Shown one piece after another: positions 9,822 to 23,546 of a stretch of 64,000 nt of DNA. The number at the start of each line of letters is the position of its first letter. Position 1 is the first letter of the stretch. The stretch comes from Liolophura sinensis. Its lineage: Eukaryota; Mollusca; Polyplacophora; Chitonida; Chitonidae. Location: the NCBI RefSeq assembly GCF_032854445.1, contig NC_088298.1, positions 12,885,504 to 12,949,503 of the forward strand, read 5' to 3'. The translations under genes and the position numbers were made by a program. The notes below the pieces were generated by a model. The model was not told where the DNA came from and did no database searches. It worked only from the letters and a program-made list of their open reading frames with translations.

Positions 9822-12800
9822 ATGCGTAATTGGGCCAGGCATATCCAGCTGTTGAAAAATTGCAAATTTCCTTGGTTTCCATGGAGTAAGAGCCGTTGCT
9901 GGGCACGTGATTATGACATCAATGATCATACAATTGTCGCTACAGCCAAAAGTATTGGTCGGAGAGCAACACGGTTTGCACCATTCTATTTCTCGTCACA
10001 AAATACGTCGGATTAGCCTCTTACCAATAGCAATGGAACAGCTTATCCACTTTTGGATCTTTGCCTGGTCTTTTTGCTAATTGAAATCGGCTACATTTAC
10101 TATGTACCATCGCAACTGGTCATTATTATATTCAGATTTTAATTATTAGTTATGTGCCCTTTGGTAGCCCACAAGGCGTCAAATCTTTGGGCCAAGCCCA
10201 TTTTACTCACCCAGCAATTGTCTTACTTCTAAGTCGAAGACAAACTCAATGTCTTTATCTACATGTTGAAAAACCACACCATTTGTATATAAAATAAAAC
10301 AACGTACTTGATACAGTCTGCTGTAAAAAGTACAATTGAACACTGACCCACATCAATAAGGCGCCAAAAGATGCGTAATTGGGCCAGGCATATCCAGCTG
10401 TTGAAAAATTGCAAATTTCCTTGGTTTCCATGGAGTAAGAGCCGTTGCTGGGCACGTGATTATAACATAAATGATCATTCAATTGTCGCTACAGCCAAAA
10501 GTATTGGTCGGAGAGCAACACGGTTTGCACCATTCGATTTCTCGTCACAAAATACGTCGGATTAGCCTCTTACCAACAGCAATGGAACAGATTTTCTACT
10601 TTTGGATTTTTGCCTGGTCTTTTTGCTAATTGAAATCGGCTACATTTACTATGTACCATCGCAACTGGTCATTACTATATTTAGATTTTAATTATAAGTT
10701 ATGTGCCCTTCAGTATCCCAGAAGACGTCAAATATTTGGGCCAAGCCCATTTTACTCACCCAGCAATTGTCTTACTTCTAAGTCCAAGACAAACTCAATG
10801 TCTTTATCTACATGTTGAAAAACCACACCATTTGTATATAAAATAAATCAAGGTACTTCATACAGTCTGTTGTAAAAAGTATAATTGAACACTGACCCAC
10901 ATTAATAAGGTGCCAAAAGATGCGTAATTGGGCCAGGCATATCCAGCTGTTGAAAAATTGCAAATTTCCTTGGTTTCCATGGAGTAAGAGTCGTTGCTGG
11001 GCACGTGATTATAACATAAATGATCATTTAATTGTCGCTACAGCCAAAAGTATTGGTCGGAGAGCAACACGGTTTGCACCATTCGATTTCTCGTCACAAA
11101 ATACGTCGGATTAGCCTCTTACCAACAGCATTGGAACAGTTTTTCTACTTTTGGATTTTTGCCTGGTCTTTTTGCTAATGGAAATCGTCTACATTTACTA
11201 TGAACCATCGCGACTGGTCTTTACTATATTCAATTTTTGATTAAAAGTTATGTGCCCTTCAGTAGCCAAGAAGACGTCAAATCTTTGGGCCAAGCCCATT
11301 TAACTCACCCAGCAATTGTCTTACTTCTAAGTCGAAGACAAACTCAATGTCTTTATCTACATGTAGAAATACCACACCATTTGTATATAAAATAACACAA
11401 GGTACTTCATACAGTCTGCTGTAAAAAGTATAATTGAACACTGACCCACATCAATAAGGTTCTAAAAGATGCGTAATAGGGCCAGGTTTATCCAGCTGTT
11501 GAAAAATTGCAAATTTCCTTGGTTTCCATGGAGCAAGAGCCGTTGCTGGGCACGTGATTATGACATCAATGATCATACAATTGTCGCTACAGCCAAAAGT
11601 ATTGGTCGGAGAGCAACGCGGTTTGCACCATTCAATTTCTCGTTACAAAATATGTCGGATTAGCCTCTTACCAACAGCGATAGAACAGCTTATCCATTTT
11701 TGGATTTTTGCCTCGTCTTTTTGCTAATTGAAATCGGCTACATTTACTATGTACCATCGCAACTGGTCATTATTATATTCAGATTTTAATTATTAGTTAT
11801 GTGCCCTTTGGTAGCCCACAAGGCGTCAAATCTTTGGGCCAAGCCCATTTTACTCACCCAGCAATTGTCTTACTTCTAAGTCGAAGACAAACTCAAGGTC
11901 TTTATCTACATGTTGAAAAACCAAACCATTTGTATATAAAATAAAACAAGGTACTTGATACAGTCTGCTGTAAAAAGTACAATTGAACACTGACCCACAT
12001 CAATAAGGTGCCAAAAGATGCGTAATTGGGCCAGGCATATCCAGCTGTTGAAAAATTGCAAATTTCCTTGGTTTCCATGGAGTAAGAGCCGTTGCTGGGC
12101 ACGTGATTATAACATAAATGATCATTCAATTGTCGCTACAGCCAAAAGTATTGGTCGGAGAGCAACACGGTTTGCACCATTAGATTTCTCGTCACAAAAT
12201 ACGTCGGATTAGCCTCTTACCATCAGCAATGGAACAGTTTTTCCACTTTTGGATTTTTGCCTGGTCTTTTTGCTAATGGAAATCGTCTACATTTACTATG
12301 TACCATCGCGACTGGTCATTACTATATTCAACTTTTGATTGTAAGTTATGTGCCCTTCAGTAGCCCAGAAGACGTCAAATATTTGGGCCAAGCCCATTTT
12401 ACTCACCCAGCAATTGTCTTACTTCTAAGTCCAAGACAAACTCAATGTCTTTATCTACATGTTGAAAAACCACACCATTTGTATATAAAATAAATCAAGG
12501 TACTTCATACAGTCTGTTGTAAAAAGTACAATTGAACACTGACCCACATTAATAAGGTGCCAAAAGATGCGTAATTGGGCCAGGCATATCCAGCTGTTGA
12601 AAAATTGCAAATTTCCTTGGTTTCCATGGAGTAAGAGCCGTTGCTGGGCACGTGATTATAACATAAATGATCATTCAATTGTCGCTGCAGCCAAAAGTAT
12701 TGGTTTGAGAGCAACACGGTTTGCACCATTCGATTTCTCGTCACAAAATACGTCGGATTAGCCTCTTACCAACAGCATTGGAACAGTTTTTCTACTTTTG

Positions 12801-15800
12801 GATTTTTGCCTGGTCTTTTTGCTAATTGAAATCGGCTACATTTACTATGTACCATCGCGACTGGTCATTACTATATTCAACTTTTGATTGTAAGTTATGT
12901 GCCCTTCAGTAGCCCAGAAGACGTCAAATATTTGGGCCAAGCCCATTTTACTCACCCAGCAATTGTCTTACTTCTAAGTCCAAGACAAACTCAATGTCTT
13001 TATCTACATGTTGAAAAACCACACCATTTGTATATAAAATAAATCAATGTACTTCATACAGTCTGTTGTAAAAAGTACAATTGAACACTGACCCACATTA
13101 ATAAGGTGCCAAAAGATGCGTAATTGGGCCAGGCATATCCAGCTGTTGAAAAATTGCAAATTTCCTTGGTTTCCATGGAGTAAGAGCCGTTGCTGGGCAC
13201 GTGATTATAACATAAATGATCATTCAATTGTCGCTGCAGCCAAAAGTATTGGTCGGAGAGCAACACGGTTTGCACCATTCGATTTCTCGTCACAAAATAC
13301 GTCGGATTAGCCTCTTACCAACAGCATTGGAACAGTGTTTCTACTTTTGGATTTTTGCCTGGTCTTTTTGCTAATTGAAATCGGCTACATTTACTATGTA
13401 CCATCGCGACTGGTCATTACTATATTCAACTTTTGATTGTAAGTTATGTGCCCTTCAGTAGCCCAGAAGACGTCAAATATTTGGGCCAAGCCCATTTTAC
13501 TCACCCAGCAATTGTCTTACTTCTAAGTCCAAGACAAACTCAATGTCTTTATCTACATGTTGAAAAACCACACCATTTGTATATAAAATAAATCAATGTA
13601 CTTCATACAGTCTGCTGTAAAAAGTACAATTGAACACTGACCCACATTAATAAGGTGCCAAAAGATGCGTAATTGGGCCAGGCATATCCAGCTGTTGAAA
13701 AATTGCAAATTTCCTTGGTTTCCATGGAGTAAGAGCCGTTGCTGGGCACGTGATTATAACATAAATGATCATTCAATTGTCGCTGCAGCCAAAAGTATTG
13801 GTCGGAGAGCAACACGGTTTGCACCATTCGATTTCTCGTCACAAAATACGTCGGATTAGCCTCTTACCAACAGCATTGGAACAGTTTTTCTACTTTTGGA
13901 TTTTTGCCTCGTCTTTTTGCTAATTGAAATCGGCTACATTTACTATGTACCATCGCAAGTGGTCATTACTATATTCAGATTTTAATTATAAGTTATGTGC
14001 CCTTCGGTAGCCCAGAAGACGTCAAATATTTGGGCCAAGCCCATTTTACTCACCCAGCAATTGTCTTACTTCTAAGTCGAAGACAAACTCAATGTCTTTA
14101 TCTACATGTTGAAAAACCACACCATTTGTATATAAAATAAATCAAGGTACTTGATACAGTCTGTTGTAAAAAGTACAATTGAACACTGACCCACATCAAT
14201 AAGGTGCCAAAAGATGCGTAATTGGGCCAGGCATATCCAGCTGTTGAAAAATTGCAAATTTCCTTGGTTTCCATGGAGTAAGAGCCGTTGCTGGGCAGGT
14301 GATTATAACATAAATGATCATTCAATTGTCGCTACAGCCAAAAGTATTGGTCGGAAAGCAACACGGTTTGCACCATTCGATTTCTCGTCACAAAATACGT
14401 CGGATTAGCCTTTTACCAACAGCATTGGAACAGTTTTTCTACTTTTGGATTTTTGCCTGGTCTTTTTGCTAATGGAAATCGTCTACATTTACTATGTACC
14501 ATTGCGACTGGTCCTTAATATATTCAACTTTTGATTATAAGTTATGTGCCCTTCAGTAGCCCAGAAGACGTCCAATCTTTGGGCCAAGCCCATTTTACTC
14601 ACCCAGCAATTGTCTTACTTCTAAGTCTAAGACAAACTCAATGTCTTTATCTACATGGTGAAAAACCACACCATTTGTATATAAAATAAAAAAAGGTACT
14701 TCATACAGTCTGCTGTAAAAAGTACAATTGAACACTGACCCACATCAATAAGGTGCCAAAAGATGCGTAATTGGGCCAGGCATATCCAGCTGTTGAAAAA
14801 TTGCAAATTTCCTTGGTTTCCATGGAGTAAGAGCCGTTGCTGGGCACGTGATTACAACATTAATGATCATTCAATTGTCGCTACAGCCAAAAGAATTGGT
14901 CGGAGAGCAACACCGTTTGCACCATTCGATTTCTCGTCACAAAATACGTCGGATTAGCCTCTTACCAACAGCAATGGAACAGTTTTTGCACTTTTGGATT
15001 TTTGCCTGGTCTTTTTGCTAATTGAAATCGGCTACATTTACTATGTACCATCGCAAGTGGTCATTACTATATTCAGATTTTAATTATAAGTTATGTGCCC
15101 TTCAGTAGCCCAGAAGACGTCAAATATTTGGGCCAAGCCCATTTTACTCACCCAGCAATTGTCTTACTTCTAAGTCGAAGACAAACTCATGTCTTTATCT
15201 ACATGTTGAAAAACCACACCATTTGTATATAAAATAAATCAAGGTACTTGATACAGTCTGTTGTAAAAAGTACAATTGAACACTGACCCACATCAATAAG
15301 GTGCCAAAAGATGCGTAATTGGGCCAGGCATATCCAGCTGTTGAAAAATTGCAAATTTCCTTGGTTTCCATGGAGTAAGAGCCGTTGCTGGGCACGTGAT
15401 AATAACATAAATGATCATTCAATTGTCGCTACAGCCAAAAGTATTGGTCGGAAAGCAACACGGTTTGCACCATTCTATTTCTCGTCACAAAATACGTCGG
15501 ATTAGCCTCTTACCAACAGCATTGGAACAGTTTTTCTACTTTTGGATTTTTGCCTGGTCTTTTTGCTAATGGAAATCGTCTACATTTACTATGAACCATC
15601 GCGACTGGTCATTACTATATTCAACTTTTGATTATAAGTTATGTGCCCTTCGGTAGCCAAGAAGACGTCAAATCTTTGGGCCAAGCCCATTTAACTCACC
15701 CAGCAATTGTCTTACTTCTAAGTCGAAGACAAACTCAATGTCTTTATCTACATGTAGAAAAACCACACCATTTGTATATAAAAAAAAACAAGGTACTTCA

Positions 15801-15859
15801 TGCAGTCTTCTGTAAAAAGTACAATTGAACACTGACCCACATCAATAAGGTGCCAAAAG
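9456..15859. repeat. Degenerate HOR, third and longest iteration (about 12 monomers)
   Basis: The order is 2140-type (9822), 2689-type (10371), an extra TCGTTGC/ATTTAATTG unit (10920), 3240-type (11469), 3789-type (12018), three successive GCTGCAGCC units (12567, 13116, 13665), then 4881-, 5430- and 5979-types (14214, 14763, 15311). The last three match the first iteration at offsets 9332-9333, exactly 17 monomers, and include the rare AAGAATTGG allele. The three near-identical GCTGCAGCC units show local single-monomer amplification. Confidence 0.68.
11017..11030. other. 14-bp palindrome TAAATGATCATTTA (long allele)
   Basis: In units with ATTTAATTG instead of ATTCAATTG, the 10-bp palindrome around TGATCA extends to a perfect 14 bp. 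The long allele recurs in many copies, for example near 17607, 19255, 20350, 20900, 24205, 25844, 34076, 41216, 46155 and 52193. A single C-to-T change creates it, and it is common in the GTGCAC/GCTGCAGCC subfamilies. Confidence 0.7.
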
Positions 15860-18603
15860 ATGCGTTTTTGGGCCAGGCATATCCAGCTGTTGAAAAATTG
15901 CAAATTTCCTTGGTTTCCATGGAGTAAGAGCCGTTGCTGGGCACGTGATTATAACATAAATGATCATTCAAATGTCGCTACAGCCAAAAGTATTGGTCGG
16001 AGAGCAACACGGTTTGCACCATTCGATTTCTCGTCACAAAATACATCGGATTAGCCTCTTACCATCAGCAATGGAACAGTTTTTCCCACTTTTGCATTTT
16101 TGCATGGTCTTTTTGCTAATTGAAATCGGCTACATTTACTATGTACCATCGCAACTGGTCATTACTATATTCAGATTTTAATTATAAGTTATGTGCCCTT
16201 CGGTAGCCCAGAAGACGTCAAATATTTGGGCCAAGCCCATTTTACTCACCCAGCAATTGTCTTACTTCTAAGTCGAGACAAACTCAATGTCTTTATCTAC
16301 ATGTTGAAAAATCACACCATTTGTATATAAAATAATCAAGGTACTTCATACAGTCCTGCTGTAAAAAGTACAATTGAACACTGACCCCATTAATAAGATG
16401 CCAAAGATGCGTAATTGGGCCAGGCATATCCAGCTGTTGAAAAATTGCAAATTTCCTTGGTTTCCATGGAGTAAGGAGCCGTTGCTGGGCACGTGATTAT
16501 GACATCAATGATCATACAATTGTCGCTACAGCCAAAAGTATTGGTCGGAGAGCAACACGGTTTGCACCATTCTATTTCTCGTCACAAAATACGTCGGATT
16601 AGCCTCTTACCAATAGCAATGGAACAGCTTATCCACTTTTGGATTTTTGCCTGGTCTTTTTGCTAATTGAAATCGGCTACATTTACTATGTACCATCGCA
16701 ACTGGTCATTATTATATTCAGATTTTAATTATTAGTTATGTGCCCTTTGGTAGCCCACAAGGCCTCAAATCTTTGGGCCAAGCCCATTTTACTCACCCAG
16801 CAATTGTCTTACTTCTAAGTCGAAGACAAACTCAATGTCTTTATCTACATGTTGAAAAACCACACCATTTGTATATAAAATAAAACAACGTACTTGATAC
16901 AGTCTGCTGTAAAAAGTACAATTGAACACTGACCCACATCAATAAGGCGCCAAAAGATGCGTAATTGGGACAGGCATATCCAGCTGTTGAAAAATTGCAA
17001 ATTTCCTTGGTTTCCATGGAGTAAGAGCCGTTGCTGGGCACGTGATTATAACATAAATGATCATTCAATTGTCGCTACAGCCAAAAGTATTGGTCGGAGA
17101 GCAACACGGTTTGCACCATTCGATTTCTCGTCACAAAATACGTCGGATTAGCCTCTTACCAACAGCAATGGAACAGATTTTCTACTTTTGGATTTTTGCC
17201 TGGTCTTTTTGCTAATTGAAATCGGCTACATTTACTATGTACCATCGCAACTGGTCATTACTATATTTAGATTTTAATTATAAGTTATGTGCCCTTCAGT
17301 ATCCCAGAAGACGTCAAATATTTGGGCCAAGCCCATTTTACTCACCCAGCAATTGTCTTACTTCTAAGTCCAAGACAAACTCAATGTCTTTATCTACATG
17401 TTGAAAAACCACACCATTTGTATATAAAATAAATCAAGGTACTTCATACAGTCTGTTGTAAAAAGTATAATTGAACACTGACCCACATTAATAAGGTGCC
17501 AAAAGATGCGTAATTGGGCCAGGCATATCCAGCTGTTGAAAAATTGCAAATTTCCTTGGTTTCCATGGAGTAAGAGTCGTTGCTGGGCACGTGATTATAA
17601 CATAAATGATCATTTAATTGTCGCTGCAGCCAAAAGTATTGGTCGGAGAGCAACACGGTTTGCACCATTCGATTTCTCGTCACAAAATACGTCGGATTAG
17701 CCTCTTACCAACAGCATTGGAACAGTTTTTCTACTTTTGGATTTTTGCCTGGTCTTTTTGCTAATGGAAATCGTCTACATTTACTATGAACCATCGCGAC
17801 TGGTCTTTACTATATTCAACTTTTGATTAAAAGTTATGTGCCCTTCAGTAGCCAAGAAGACGTCAAATCTTTGGGCCAAGCCCATTTAACTCACCCAGCA
17901 ATTGTCTTACTTCTAAGTCGAAGACAAACTCAATGTCTTTATCTACATGTAGAAATACCACACCATTTGTATATAAAATAACACAAGGTACTTCATACAG
18001 TCTGCTGTAAAAAGTATAATTGAACACTGACCCACATCAATAAGGTTCTAAAAGATGCGTAATTGGGCCAGGTTTATCCAGCTGTTGAAAAATTGCAAAT
18101 TTCCTTGGTTTCCATGGAGCAAGAGCCGTTGCTGGGCACGTGATTATGACATCAATGATCATACAATTGTCGCTACAGCCAAAAGTATTGGTCGGAGAGC
18201 AACGCGGTTTGCACCATTCAATTTCTCGTCACAAAATATGTCGGATTAGCCTCTTACCAACAGCGATAGAACAGCTTATCCATTTTTGGATTTTTGCCTG
18301 GTCTTTTTGCTAATTGAAATCGGCTACATTTACTATGTACCATCGCAACTGGTAATTATTATATTCAGATTTTAATTATTAGTTATGTGCCCTTTGGTAG
18401 CCCACAAGGCGTCAAATCTTTGGGCCAAGCCCATTTTACTCACCCAGCAATTGTCTTACTTCTAAGTCGAAGACAAACTCAATGTCTTTATCTACATGTT
18501 GAAAAACCACACCATTTGTATATAAAATAAATCAAGGTACTTGATACAGTCTGTTGTAAAAAGTACAATTGAACACTGACCCACATCAATAAGGTGCCAA
18601 AAG
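15860..18603. repeat. Degenerate HOR, partial fourth iteration
   Basis: The rear of 15860 has ACATCGG and TTTTGCATTTTTGC, the iteration-start marker. Its front is the GATGCGTTTTTGGG type otherwise found at 30-38 kb. The units at 16407, 16957, 17506 and 18055 match 9822, 10371, 10920 and 11469 at an offset of 6585-6586 bp (12 monomers), including shared private alleles such as AAAGTATAATTG, GAGTCGTTGC, TTGATTAAAAG and AGGTTCTAAAAG. The order stops after the 3240-type unit, where the next subfamily begins. Confidence 0.7.
16081..16475. other. Cluster of single-base indels
   Basis: Compared with neighbouring units this stretch has an extra C (TTTTTCCCAC, about 16083), a lost A (AAGTCGAGAC), a lost A (AAAATAATC), an extra C (CAGTCCTGC), two lost bases (GACCCCATTAAT), a lost A (GCCAAAGATG) and an extra G (GTAAGGAGCC). 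Seven or eight indels in about 400 bp is far above the usual zero or one per monomer. Either assembly consensus error or real local decay; the sequence alone cannot decide. Confidence 0.6.
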
Positions 18604-20250
18604 ATGCGTAATGGGGCCAGGCATATCCAGCTGCTGAAAAATTGCAAATTTCCTTGGTTTCCATGGAGTAAGAGCCGTTGCTGTGCACGTGATTATAACA
18701 TAAATGATCATTCAATTGTCGCTACAGCCAAAAGTATTGGTCGAAGAGCAACACGGTTTGCACCATTAGATTTCTCGTCACAAAATACGTCGGATTAGCC
18801 TCTTACCAACAGCATTGGAACAGTTTTTCTACTTTTGGATTTTTGCCTGGTCTTTTTGCTAATGGAAATCGTCTACATTTACTATGAACCATCGCGACTG
18901 GTCATTACTATATTCAACTTTTGGTTGTAAGTTATGTGCCCTTCAGTAGCCCAGAAGACGTCAAATATTTGGGCCAAGCCCATTTTACTCACCCAGCAAT
19001 TGTCTTACTTCTAAGTCGAAGACAAACTCAATGTCTTTATCTACATGTTGAAAAACCACACCATTTGTATATAAAATAAATCAAGGTACTTGATACAGTC
19101 TGTTGTAAAAAGTACAATTGAACACTGACCCACATCAATAAGGTGCCAAAAGATGCGTAATTGGGCCAGGCATATCCAGCTGTTGAAAAATTGCAAATTT
19201 CCTTGGTTTCCGTGGACTAAGAGCCGTTGCTGGGCACGTGATTATAACATAAATGATCATTTAATTGTCGCTACAGCCAAAAGTATTGGTCGGAGAGCAA
19301 CACGGTTTGCACCATTCGATTTCTGGTCACAAAATACGTCGGATTAGCCTCTTACCAGCAGCATTGGAACAGTTTTTCTACTTTTGGATTTTTGCCTGGT
19401 CTTTTTGCTAATTGAAATCGTCTACATTTACTATGAACCATCGCGACTGGTCTTTACTATATTCAACTTTTGATTATAAATTATGTGCCCTTCGGTAGCC
19501 CAGAAGACGTCAAATCTTTGGACCACGACCATTTAACTCACCCAGCAATTGTCTTACTTCTAAGTCCAAGACAAACTCAATGTCTTTATCTACATGTTGA
19601 AAAACCACACCATTTGTATATAAAATAAATCAAGGTACTTGATACAGTCTGTTGTAAAAAGTACAATTGAACACTGACCCACATCAATAAGGTGCCAAAA
19701 GATGCGTAATGGGGCCAGGCATATCCAGCTGCTGAAAAATTGCAAATTTCCTTGGTTTCCATGGAGTAAGAGCCGTTGCTGTGCACGTGATTATAACATA
19801 AATGATCATTCAATTGTCGCTACAGCCAAAAGTATTGGTCGGAGAGCAACACGGTTTGCACCATTCGATTTCTTGTCACAAAATACGTCGGATTAGCCTC
19901 TTACCAACAGCATTGGAACAGTTTTTCTACTTTTGGATTTTTGCCTGGTCTTTTTGCTAATGGAAATCGTCTACATTTACTATGAACCATCGCGACTGGT
20001 CATTACTATATTCAACTTTTGATTGTAAGTTATGTGCCCTTCAGTAGCCCAGAAGACGTCAAATATTTGGGCCAAGCCCATTTTACTCACCCAGCAATTG
20101 TCTTACTTCTAAGTCCAAGACAAACTCAATGTCTTTATCTACATGTTGAAAAACCACACCATTTGTATATAAAATAAATCAAGGTACTTCATACAGTCTG
20201 TTGTAAAAAGTATAATTGAACACTGACCCACATTAATAAGGTGCCAAAAG
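18604..20250. repeat. GTGCAC subfamily block with dimer repeat (three monomers)
   Basis: The units at 18604 and 19702 share AATGGGGCCAGG, CAGCTGCTGAAAA and GCTGTGCACGTGATT and lie 1098 bp apart. The unit at 19153 between them has CCGTGGACTAAGAG and the CACGACCATTTAACTC rear. This starts a subfamily that replaces the earlier HOR order. Its GTGCAC marker recurs at 21.4, 23.0, 23.5 and 25.8 kb, and again in the 40-55 kb region. Confidence 0.65.
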
Positions 20251-21897
20251 ATGCGTAATTGGGCCAGGCATATCCAGCTGTTGAAAAATTGCAAATTTCC
20301 TTGGTTTCCGTGAAGTAAGAGCCGTTGCTGGGCACGTGATTATAACATAAATGATCATTTAATTGTCGCTGCAGCCAAAAGTATTGGTCGGAGAGCAACA
20401 CGGTTTGCACCATTCGATTTCTCGTCACAAAATACGTCGGATTAGCCTCTTACCAACAGCATTGGAACAGTTTTTCTACTTTTGGATTTTTGCCTGGTCT
20501 TTTTGCTAATTGAAATCGTCTACATTTACTATGAACCATCGCGACTGGTCTTTACTATATTCAACTGTTGATTATAAGTTATGTGCCCTTCAGTAGCCAA
20601 GAAGATGTCAAACCTTTGGGCCACGACCATTTAACTCACCCAGCAATTGTCTTACTTCTAAGTCCAAGACAAACTTAATGTCTTTATCTACATGTAGAAA
20701 AACCACACCATTTGTATATAAAATATATCAAGGTACTTGATACAGTCTGCTGTAAAAAGTACAATTGAACACTGACCCACATTAATAAGGTGCCAAAAGA
20801 TGCGTATTTGGGCCAGGCATATCCAGCTGTTGAAAAATTGCAAATTTCCTTGGTTTCCATGGAGTAAGAGCCGTTGCTGGGCACGTGATTATAACATAAA
20901 TGATCATTTAATTGTCGCTGCAGCCAAAAGTATTGGTCGGAGAGCAACACGGTTTGCACCATTCGATTTCTCGTCACAAAATACGTCGGATTAGCCTCTT
21001 ACCAACAGCATTGGAACAGTTTTTCTACTTTTGGATTTTTGCCTGGTCTTTTTGCTAATCGAAATCGTCTACATTCACTATGAACCATCGCGACTGGTCA
21101 TTACTATATTCAACTTTTGATTGTAAGTTATGTGCCCTTCAGTAGCCCAGAAGACGTCAAATATTTGGGCCAAGCCCATTTTACTCACCCAGCAATTGTC
21201 TTACTTCTAAGTCCAAGACAAACTCAATGTCTTTATCTACATGTTGAAAAACCACACCATTTGTATATAAAATAAATCAAGGTACTTGATACAGTCTGTT
21301 GTAAAAAGTACAATTGAACACTGACCCACATTAATAAGGTGCCAAAAGATGCGTAATTGGGCCAGGCATATCCAGCTGTTGAAAAATTGCAAATTTCCTT
21401 GGTTTCCATGGAGTAAGAGCCGTTGCTGTGCACGTGATTATAACATAAATGATCATTCAATTGTCGCTGCAGCCAAAAGTATTGGTCGGAGAGCAACACG
21501 GTTTGCACCATTCGATTTCTTGTCACAAAATACGTCGGATTAGCCTCTTACCAACAGCATTGGAACAGTTTTTCTACTTTTGGATTTTTGCCTGGTCTTT
21601 TTGCTAATGGAAATCGTCTACATTTACTATGAACCATCGCGACTGGTCATTACTATATTCAACTTTTGATTGTAAGTTATGTGCCCTTCAGTAGCCCAGA
21701 AGACGTCAAATATTTGGGCCAAGCCCATTTTACTCACCCAGCAATTGTCTTACTTCTAAGTCCAAGACAAACTCAATGTCTTTATCTACATGTTGAAAAA
21801 CCACACCATTTGTATATAAAATAAATCAAGGTACTTCATACAGTCTGTTGTAAAAAGTATAATTGAACACTGACCCACATTAATAAGGTGCCAAAAG
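20251..21897. repeat. Trimer HOR, left copy (1647 bp)
   Basis: The units at 20251, 20800 and 21349 are followed by the same three units at 21898, 22448 and 22996, offset 1647 bp. Shared private alleles include CCGTGAAGTAAG, AAGATGTCAAACCTTTG, GATGCGTATTTGGG, AATCGAAATCG with TACATTCAC, and ATTTCTTGTC before the third unit's rear. The left copy is clean in length. Confidence 0.8.
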
Positions 21898-23546
21898 ATG
21901 CGTAATTGGGCCAGGCATATCCAGCTGTTGAAAAATTGCAAATTTCCTTGGTTTCCGTGAAGTAAGAGCCGTTGCTGGGCACGTGATTATAACATAAATG
22001 ATCATTTAATTGTCGCTGCAGCCAAAAGTATTGGTCGGAGAGCAACACGGTTTGCACCATTCGATTTCTCGTCACAAAATACGTCGGATTAGCCTCTTAC
22101 CAACAGCATTGGAACAGTTTTTCTACTTTTGGATTTTTGCCTGGTCTTTTTGCTAATTGAAATCGTCTACATTTACTATGAACCATCGCGACTGGTCTTT
22201 ACTATATTCAACTTTTGATTATAAGTTATGTGCCCTTCAGTAGCCAAGAAGATGTCAAACCTTTGGGCCACGACCATTTAACTCACCCAGCAATTGTCTT
22301 ACTTCTAAGTCCAAGACAAAACTTAATGTCTTTATCTACATGTAGAAAAACCACACCATTGTATATAAAATATATCAAGGTACTTGATACAGTCTGCTGT
22401 AAAAAAGTACAATTGAACACTGACCCACATTAATAAGGTGCCAAAAGATGCGTATTTGGGCAGGCATATCCAGCTGTTGAAAAATTGCAAATTTCCTTGG
22501 TTTCCATGGAGTAAGAGCCGTTGCTGGGCACGTGATTATAACATAAATGATCATTTAATTGTCGCTGCAGCCAAAAGTATTGGTCGGAGAGCACACGGTT
22601 TGCACCATTCGATTTCTCGTCACAAAATACGTCGGATTAGCCTCTTACCAACAGCATTGGAACAGTTTTTCTACTTTTGGATTTTTGCCTGGTCTTTTTG
22701 CTAATCGAAATCGTCTACATTCACTATGAACCATCGCGACTGGTCATTACTATATTCAACTTTTGATTGTAAGTTATGTGCCCTTCAGTAGCCCAGAAGA
22801 CGTCAAATATTTGGGCCAAGCCCATTTTACTCACCCAGCAATTGTCTTACTTCTAAGTCCAAGACAAACTCAATGTCTTTATCTACATGTTGAAAAACCA
22901 CACCATTTGTATATAAAATAAATCAAGGTACTTGATACAGTCTGTTGTAAAAAAGTACAATTGAACACTGACCCACATTAATAAGGTGCCAAAAGATGCG
23001 TAATTGGGCCAGGCATATCCAGCTGTTGAAAATTGCAAATTTCCTTGGTTTCCATGGAGTAAGAGCCGTTGCTGTGCACGTGATTATAACATAAATGATC
23101 ATTCAATTGTCGCTGCAGCCAAAAGTATTGGTCGGAGAGCAACACGGTTTGCACCATTCGATTTCTCGTCACAAAATACGTCGGATTAGCCTCTTACCAA
23201 CAGCATTGGAACAGTTTTTTCTACTTTTGGATTTTTGCCTGGTCTTTTTTGCTAATGGAAATCGTCTACATTTACTATGAACCATCGCGACTGGTCATTA
23301 CTATATTCAACTTTTGGTTGTAAGTTATGTGCCCTTCAGTAGCCCAGAAGACGTCAAATATTTGGGCCAAGCCCATTTTACTCACCCAGCAATTGTCTTA
23401 CTTCTAAGTCGAAGACAAACTCAATGTCTTTATCTACATGTTGAAAAACCACACCATTTGTATATAAAATAAATCAAGGTACTTGATACAGTCTGTTGTA
23501 AAAAAGTACATTTGAACACTGACCCACATCAATAAGGTGCCAAAAG
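21898..23546. repeat. Trimer HOR, right copy, indel-rich
   Basis: A copy of 20251-21897. It matches by substitution markers but carries many 1-bp length differences from about 22310 on: CAAAACTTAATG, CACCATTGTATA, TGTAAAAAAGTAC, TTTGGGCAGGC, GAGCACACGG, GTTGAAAATTGC, CAGTTTTTTCTAC and GTCTTTTTTGC. Most fall in homopolymers, the error pattern typical of long-read consensus. Confidence 0.75.
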
